Shown here: positions 32,901 through 36,326 of the stretch, piece by piece | Position numbering within the stretch: the stretch's first letter is position 1 | Layout: each line of letters starts with the position of its first letter | NCBI GenBank assembly: GCA_002385605.1 | Contig: DGDU01000029.1 | Span: 25,787 to 62,112 of the forward strand | Length of the DNA stretch: 36,326 nucleotides | Reading direction: 5' to 3' | Origin: Christensenella sp. UBA3944 | GTDB taxonomy: Bacteria; Bacillota; Clostridia; Christensenellales; DTU072 | The notes under the pieces: generated by a model | What the model was told of the DNA's origin: nothing | The model's input: only the letters and a program-made list of their open reading frames with translations | The model's database searches: none | Translations under genes and position numbers: made by a program

Positions 32901-35900
32901 ATTACCCGCAAGGTTAAGCCCCAAAGAGGAGGCGCCGGCGAAGGCGTACGCGCCTATTGTCGTTAGCTTGGTGCCCTCGAAGACAATCTGGCGGAGGCTG
33001 GAAGCGTTCCGGAATGCGTGGGCGCCTATCGTCACAACGCTCGAAGGTATCTCTAAGGTATAAATCGTGCCCTCGTCGAAGCTTCTGCCGAGGTTTGTCC
33101 AGCCCGCGAAAGCGTATTCGCCTATCTCGGCAAGCCTCGAGGTAGCCCTGTTGAGGTCAAGCCTCGAAACATTTACGCAGTTATAGAAAGCGTAGTCGCC
33201 TATTTCCGTTACGCTAGCGGGTATGGTTATCGTCGTGCGTGCAATGCTTCCCGTTTCGGTGGTGCCGATGCCCGTGCAGCCGGCAAAAGCGTAATCGCCT
33301 ATCGTGGCAAGCGCGCCCGCGGTAAAGGTAAGCACCCTGATCGAGGAGCAGTTCTCGAAAGCGTTGTTGCCTATCGAGGTTACCGTGGCGGGTATGATTA
33401 CGGATTGGTCGTTATTTGCCCTGCTCGAAGACAGCGACGAGCAATTAGCGAAGGCGTAAGCACCTATCGTCTGTGTGGAGTTGGGTATATAAGCCGTGGG
33501 CAGGTCAGAGCAGTTGCGGAAAGCCGAATCGCCGAAAGACCTTATGCCCTCTTGCAGCGTAAGCTTATTGAGGGCTGTGCAGTCACGGAAGCAGTTTTGA
33601 GGTATCGCCGTCACCCTGCTGCCAACAACAAAGGTAACTTCGGTAAGAGCTGTGCAGCCGCGGAAGGCGCTTTCTCCCAATGTGGTAACCGAAAACGGTA
33701 TGTACAAAGAGTACAGCCGCTTGCTTTGGGCAAAGGCGTACGCGCCTATCGAGGTTAGCGCGTTGCCAAGGGTCACGCCCGTGATGCCCGTGTTGTAAAG
33801 GGCATAGGGGGCAATAAATGTAATGGCGCTGTTTAATGTAAGGTTTCTGATGCCCGAGCAGTTGCTTATGGCGCCGTACATCAGCCTTGTGGCGTCGGTG
33901 ACATTAAGTGTTGTAAGGCTTGCGGGTATGGCGTACCTTGCCGAAGATGTTTCGGAGAGGTACTGCTCTACGCCCGAGGGGGATTCGGCGAAGAAGTAGC
34001 CGAGGACGCCCTCGGAAGCTACGGCGGGCGCCTTAATCCTTCCGATGTAGGGCACCGAAAGGGTTACTATATTTGTGGAGGCAAGTATGCCCCTGCCGAT
34101 TTCGTTTACAGAGTTGGGTATGGTTAGCGTCGTTATTCCGCTGCCCTCGAAGCAGTTTGCGCCCAATGTTACCACCGTCGAGGGGACGGTGAATGTCTTA
34201 AGGGAAGAGCAGCCCGCGAAAGCGCTTGCGCCTATCGTGGTTACGGGGGCGAAGGCAAAGTCTACTTCCTTAAGAGCGGCGCAGCCCGCGAAGGCCTGGC
34301 GGCTGATGGCAAGCACATTGCTGTTTAAGGTAACCTTTTCGAGCGAAAGTATGTTCTGGAAAGCCGAAGCGGGAACCGAGCTTGCCGAGGTAATTGTCAC
34401 AAATTTAAGTTTGGAGTTAACGGCAAAGGCAACCGTGGGGTTGTCGGTGTAGTACTGCACGACGGCGCCCGGCTCGTTAAGCGCTACCTCGCCGAAGAGA
34501 TACCCAAGCACGCTGTTTCTAGCGGTGTTGCCCGAGGAGAACTCGCCCACAAAGGGGATAGTGAGGCTTACGAGGTTGTGGCAGCCGCTAAGTATACCCG
34601 CGCCTATGCGTGTTACGCTGGACGGGATTATAAGCGAGGTAAGCGAGGTGTTGTTCCGGAAGGCGCCGGGGGCGATTTCGGTTACGGGGATATTATCCAG
34701 CTTGTCGGGTACGACTATCTCGGAAGAGTTGCTGGTGTAGCCCGTTATCGTGTATGTGCCCTGGGCGTTAAGCTGCCTTGTGAGCTCTATCCTGCTCCAG
34801 CGGGCGTAGAATACCTTTTCGCCCGTGCTGCCCGCGGTTATCGTTGTAACGGCGGGGGTGGTGTAGTCGGGGTCGGCGTACCAGCCTTCAAAGGAGTATC
34901 CGAGGCGCTGGGGCGCGGGAAGGCTGAATGTCGGGGTATTGATGGTATATGTGGCGGGATAGTCGCCGATGTTTACGATATCCGAAATGTTGAAGTAAGT
35001 TATGGCGTAATTTATAATCTCCCACCTTGCCACAAGGATTGTCGCCCTTGCCGCTGTGGTGTAGGAGCCTTGCGCCTGATATACCTTGTTCGCCACGGCG
35101 TCGTACCAGCCGGCGAACCTGTAGCCCGCGCGGGTGAAGGGGTTGGCGGGAAGGATGATTTCTTCGTAGGCTTCGTACTCGGCGGAAGCGGGAGGATTGC
35201 CTGTGATGCCCTCGCCGTCGCCGGGGCCGAAGGAAAGGCTGAACTTCTGGGCCTGTGTCCTGGGCCTCCAGATTGCCGTAAAGGTAACATCGGCGGTCAC
35301 GGTATAATATTGCCCGGGATTATAGTAGCCCTGCCCGTCGCTCCACGCCAGAAAGTCATAACCCTCTTTGGCAAAGGGGTTGGCGGGAAGCACGATTTCC
35401 CTGTTCCTTAAAACGGTTTGGTCTTCGGGAATCTCGCCCGTGATCTCGCCGCCCGTTTCGTCGCCTTTGGCGAAGGAAACGGTGTACTCTATTATGTCAT
35501 AATCTATGGGGCGCTCTCTCCACTTTGCGTAAAGGGTGCGGTCGAAATCGGGTATGTAGGGGAATGAAATTCTTTGTGTGGAAGTTTTGAAAAGATACCA
35601 GCCCTCGAATATGTAGCCTTCTTTGGTGGTGACGGGCTCGGTCTCTATGCGGTTGGTGTTAATGGGCGCGACGGGCGTGCCGCCGTCGGTGTCAAATTCT
35701 ATGCGGTAAGTGAGGTCCTTCTGCTCCTCGTCCTCGCGCTCTCTCCATTTTGCGTAAACGGTCTTGTCGTAGAAAATGGGTCTTGAAAGCAAGGTATCCT
35801 CCCTTAAAGGTTTGCGCCATGTTTCCTTGTCGAAATACCAGCCGTCGAAAATGTAGCCGTCCTTTGCCGGCGGGTCGGGAAGGGTGATGACATCCCTGCC

Positions 35901-36059
35901 GTTTGTCGTGAGCGTGGAATATACGCTTCCGTCCGTTTCGAAGGTTATGGTGAATTCTCTGACAAGATCATCGCCGCCGATAATAGCGGAAATGTCACAG
36001 GCAGCCAATCCGATAGCGCAAACTAACGCGAGAATAACCAGCAAGACCTTTTTTTTCAT
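26901..36059 (-). CDS. Giant surface lipoprotein: InlB-type B repeats plus BspA-type leucine-rich repeats
   Basis: A single 3052-residue frame. Lipoprotein signal with lipobox LAAC (Cys21). Residues ~35-425 hold five B-repeat-like units, each ending YAKW or similar after a GY.F.GWY core (Listeria-Bacteroides/Flg_new type). From ~430 to the end come BspA-type LRR_5 units of about 23 residues (pattern L..I.IP.SV..IG.YAFAGC..L). They are interrupted by three kinds of inserts: five P(F/Y)(V/I)G...LFG...QYY modules, five N.YY...GVLY.K...LL.YP modules and two GW...WN..PVYW modules plus a shortened third at the C-terminus. No LPXTG, SLH or other C-terminal anchor, so the lipid must hold it. Expected role: adhesion or binding. 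GGAGG precedes the ATG by 4 nt. Confidence 0.95.
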   Translation of the reverse strand: MKKKVLLVILALVCAIGLAACDISAIIGGDDLVREFTITFETDGSVYSTLTTNGRDVITLPDPPAKDGYIFDGWYFDKETWRKPLREDTLLSRPIFYDKTVYAKWREREDEEQKDLTYRIEFDTDGGTPVAPINTNRIETEPVTTKEGYIFEGWYLFKTSTQRISFPYIPDFDRTLYAKWRERPIDYDIIEYTVSFAKGDETGGEITGEIPEDQTVLRNREIVLPANPFAKEGYDFLAWSDGQGYYNPGQYYTVTADVTFTAIWRPRTQAQKFSLSFGPGDGEGITGNPPASAEYEAYEEIILPANPFTRAGYRFAGWYDAVANKVYQAQGSYTTAARATILVARWEIINYAITYFNISDIVNIGDYPATYTINTPTFSLPAPQRLGYSFEGWYADPDYTTPAVTTITAGSTGEKVFYARWSRIELTRQLNAQGTYTITGYTSNSSEIVVPDKLDNIPVTEIAPGAFRNNTSLTSLIIPSSVTRIGAGILSGCHNLVSLTIPFVGEFSSGNTARNSVLGYLFGEVALNEPGAVVQYYTDNPTVAFAVNSKLKFVTITSASSVPASAFQNILSLEKVTLNSNVLAISRQAFAGCAALKEVDFAFAPVTTIGASAFAGCSSLKTFTVPSTVVTLGANCFEGSGITTLTIPNSVNEIGRGILASTNIVTLSVPYIGRIKAPAVASEGVLGYFFAESPSGVEQYLSETSSARYAIPASLTTLNVTDATRLMYGAISNCSGIRNLTLNSAITFIAPYALYNTGITGVTLGNALTSIGAYAFAQSKRLYSLYIPFSVTTLGESAFRGCTALTEVTFVVGSRVTAIPQNCFRDCTALNKLTLQEGIRSFGDSAFRNCSDLPTAYIPNSTQTIGAYAFANCSSLSSSRANNDQSVIIPATVTSIGNNAFENCSSIRVLTFTAGALATIGDYAFAGCTGIGTTETGSIARTTITIPASVTEIGDYAFYNCVNVSRLDLNRATSRLAEIGEYAFAGWTNLGRSFDEGTIYTLEIPSSVVTIGAHAFRNASSLRQIVFEGTKLTTIGAYAFAGASSLGLNLAGNVNDNYTLMIPDSVTTIGDYAFAGTAQAPVRIRNFIFTQDSTLAYIGAYAFAYCSEITRIDIGRFVSYIGEGAFRGTSRLSAIDVSAQNMYYLSIGHSLYDRVGNSATKLIKYATGRTDTAYTVYEGVVEIGSYAFETDKTLQTIIIPSSVTVISKNAFEGSSAEIVFDRPTITVISDYAFYGYERDTLNLPASLLTLGDYALAGSDIAFVNIPQSLRNIGAYAFAGTPITEITIPAGVISISPAAFAGCDNLASINVAPGNALYTASEGVLYERSDLGRVLLQYPAAKAGTSYTVPSDVVAIKSKAFDGARLTSLVVPDTVTSIEEGAFFGLGSLVSLTVPFVGLSVSSPSTLGGMFGAVTENTSGAVRQGQGYYMVPATLANVTLTNARDLANYAFQNLRLASVNLGNKLETIGIYAFENCTADVVFGAGSIIDRIGVYAFAGFAGQSVAIPDSVVNIDEYAFRGAAVKDITFGQNSSLAGVGQYAFSLSALEALYLPDTVVSLGRSILEGVGNLTGLSLPFIGSTPTDSDNTLAYIFGAYTTAFEGAIAQTRRNGTTVYAAIPRIESIRLAASVVPVGVFMNVNAGAITLEAVSLINEYAFTGCRAQVVFGENSTISSVRSYAFENYAYTGPIALPATVTTVSQNAFYGARISAVSFGNGLQYIENNAFAYCVNLGSGGGTLTLPATLQAIGVGAFYNTAYSSVYIPAEVSDIGEYAFGVCENLTEIRVASGNPYYKDTNGVLYTKNGETLLQYPSHSANTEISVPAGVKVISRYAFAGNTAITSVVLPSTLTAIEEYAFAGSAEKPMGLTSVIFQGVNSDLATIDRYAFAFCVNLTSVTLPRNLVEIREGAFSGSKEAPMGLQAVVFDEGSRLSVIGDRAFAYCASLESLTVPRSITTIGESVLEGCESIESLSLPYVGATPESTGSNAVLGYLFGEAATITAGSTMQYYSATDYAYFNIPMSLRSVTLTGSTSSDKATSVPYGAFYNCGSIEWINLHADMLVINAYAFYACTSIRSISIPGKVTTIGAYAFAGTNYRPMSLETVTIGQNSNLFTIGEGAFYNCALLTSFYLPVNITAIDRYTFYNTAEMSQFTLHSGSRLYSIGEYAFYNSGITGLNVPADIETIGRSAFENSNIASFTIAVPQGAYRLTSIGDRAFAGCVNLTSFFVPGSITANGMGNRVFYDCVALESVTFANGALADLGEYAFYNCYSLESVTLPNSLASIRDYQFYGSRSLRSINIPASVRTIGAYAFAGKDGIAMKLESVSFASGSVLESIGAYAFNLCFSLTTVQIPDSLETIGERAFYNCNKLSTLQIGVSSNLRVIGDYAFSGCVALTNIFIPQGVEHIGEGAFRNTGFTLIDVDENNSYYMSHEGNLLSKDGVRFIKYASANARMSYTLPASVRVISSYAFADTVNLKTVTLPEGLLDIEEYAFSASGLASLTIPETVRTIGSYAFTKSASLAVFVFDGNSELQTLGSYAFFNCTALIEVILPSGIVEIPDCLFYGCVSLYKVGMGFVTKIGKSAFYGTVRLTQITLPTTLTSIGEYAFFNCASLSSFTAGPNLSYIGVGAFAGCDSLTRIEVSPENDYYVSQNGVLYTKNYTELLVYPAGKPEATYIINSRTTSISAYAFMSAKNLKSLSLPLRISYIGNKAFYGATSLVIYAQASGKPSGWHSEWNTSCPVYWSATVYNYGTDFQFVYDSNGNAIITRYLGSDGTVTFPTEVWLVDAVDPIPVVGIGSGALLGLNHVYSVLILNNITYIGERAFENNPRLTIYCQAAAAGENWHADWNISGRPVYWSVNAINTYAGSFEYIIVNSSNVTITRYIGGSQDPEVPQVIDGINVTRIGPYAFSASDIVSVRLPSTLQAIDTYAFAYCENLASVSIPASVRTINNYAFAYCTSLAAANIAPSSGLLSTLGWGVFMGCSALEQIIIPETVSTMGGQVFKDCKSDLTIIVRHTLSAGEPASVPNGFNNQWNMKGYLNGVAQFYQFVWQRA
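26920..34775 (-). repeat. Leucine-rich repeat-coding DNA (about 23 codons per unit)
   Basis: The DNA is a long array of imperfect repeats of roughly 69 nt encoding the LRR_5 units. Viewed on the plus strand, variants of GCGAAGGCGTA followed by CGCCTAT recur dozens of times. The units are diverged, not identical, so the array is old. Confidence 0.85.
34785..35960 (-). repeat. Five InlB-type B repeats (about 70-75 residues each)
   Basis: Each unit encodes a strand-rich stretch, a LP.P....GY.F.GWY core and a final (Y/V)A(K/R)W or TAIW. They form the stalk between the lipid anchor and the LRR region. Confidence 0.85.
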
Positions 36060-36106
36060 ATTGCCTCCGAGATACGCTTTTGAAAATGCGCGTAGCTATT
36101 TATAAT

Positions 36107-36135
36107 ATAATATAATTATAAATACTGTTTGTCAA
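36107..36135 (-). promoter_or_regulatory. Strong promoter of the giant lipoprotein gene
   Basis: On the minus strand a perfect TTGACA (36130-36135), 17 nt, then TATTAT (36107-36112), in an AT-only stretch. The start codon is about 48 nt downstream of the -10. Confidence 0.8.
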
Positions 36136-36326
36136 TAGCGCCTCGCCGTTTACCCGTTTTTGTTTTACCGCTTAATTCAAAGCGGGCAGATTTCGGGACA
36201 AAAATCTTCGGGCCGCGGCAGGAATTATGCCCGAACAACGCTGAAAAGTTAAAAGAATTTTGTGTCCGCGGGTGCTCTTTCACAACAATTTTAAACCCCG
36301 AAAATGGCAAATGCAAAAAACTTGCC
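36136..36326. other. Upstream region of the giant lipoprotein gene, no gene seen
   Basis: I find no supported gene here. A minus-strand frame of 66 codons (36116-36316) runs through the promoter of the giant gene, lacks a ribosome binding site and has no family resemblance. Confidence 0.6.

Noticed and set aside
27000..34700. Regular repeats that might suggest a CRISPR array or satellite
   Set aside because: The repeats are in frame, about 69 nt, without spacers, and encode LRR units of one protein.
36116..36316. 66-codon minus-strand frame near the window end
   Set aside because: Runs across the strong promoter of the giant lipoprotein gene and lacks a ribosome binding site.

Overview
The window looks like chromosomal DNA of an uncultured, probably gut- or anaerobe-associated Clostridia-type Bacillota (Firmicutes). 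The evidence is a ribosomal protein L27 with a short N-terminal extension next to its Prp processing protease, a candidate L21 leader, a THF riboswitch in front of folT, a SpoIVFB-like M50 protease, a SpoVB/MurJ-like flippase, a YtxC-like protein, and two big surface lipoproteins of the kind common in gut Firmicutes. I see no tRNA, rRNA, CRISPR array, prophage or insertion sequence. All coordinates and motifs were read by eye from the sequence; no database search was run.

Layout. 1-1937 (-): 5' part of a large lipoprotein gene with two jelly-roll-like modules, cut by the window edge. 2322-3659 (+): NADP-type glutamate dehydrogenase with its own terminator. 3767-5299 (+): SpoVB/MurJ-like flippase, ending tail-to-tail and overlapping with folT (5280-5807, -), which has a THF riboswitch (5864-5989). 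6055-7096 (+): DUF421 and DUF4363 membrane protein pair. 7159-12753 (-): operon of two small winged-helix-like membrane proteins followed by uvrB and uvrA. 12916-13071 (-): an unrecognised 51-residue protein with a complete promoter, ribosome binding site and terminator. 13277-13443 (+): a tiny secreted-peptide-like ORF that may be frameshifted. 13499-14281 (+): a 260-residue lipoprotein. 14385-17082 (-): YtxC-like protein, D-amino acid transaminase and alanine racemase. 17254-18921 (-): GH36 alpha-galactosidase. 19066-19902 (+): M50 protease. 19989-24900 (-): paired radical-SAM proteins, then rplU-prp-rpmA, then OGG-type DNA glycosylase and a NYN-domain protein. 24911-26821 (-): glucokinase and mannose-6-phosphate isomerase. 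26901-36059 (-): a 3052-residue lipoprotein with InlB-type B repeats and BspA-type leucine-rich repeats.

How the genes fit together. dat and alr together make and interconvert D-amino acids for peptidoglycan. GH36, manA and glcK feed hexoses into central metabolism. uvrBA and ogg are DNA repair. The two large lipoproteins probably face the outside and bind polysaccharide or host/microbial surfaces (inference). The most unusual observations are: (i) several genes without a Shine-Dalgarno sequence whose -10 box sits 5-6 nt before the ATG, implying leaderless mRNAs, clearest at the winged-helix/uvrBA operon; (ii) the pair of related winged-helix membrane proteins heading uvrBA; (iii) the orphan 51-residue gene; (iv) a THF riboswitch with an additional hairpin; (v) the modular build of the giant LRR lipoprotein.
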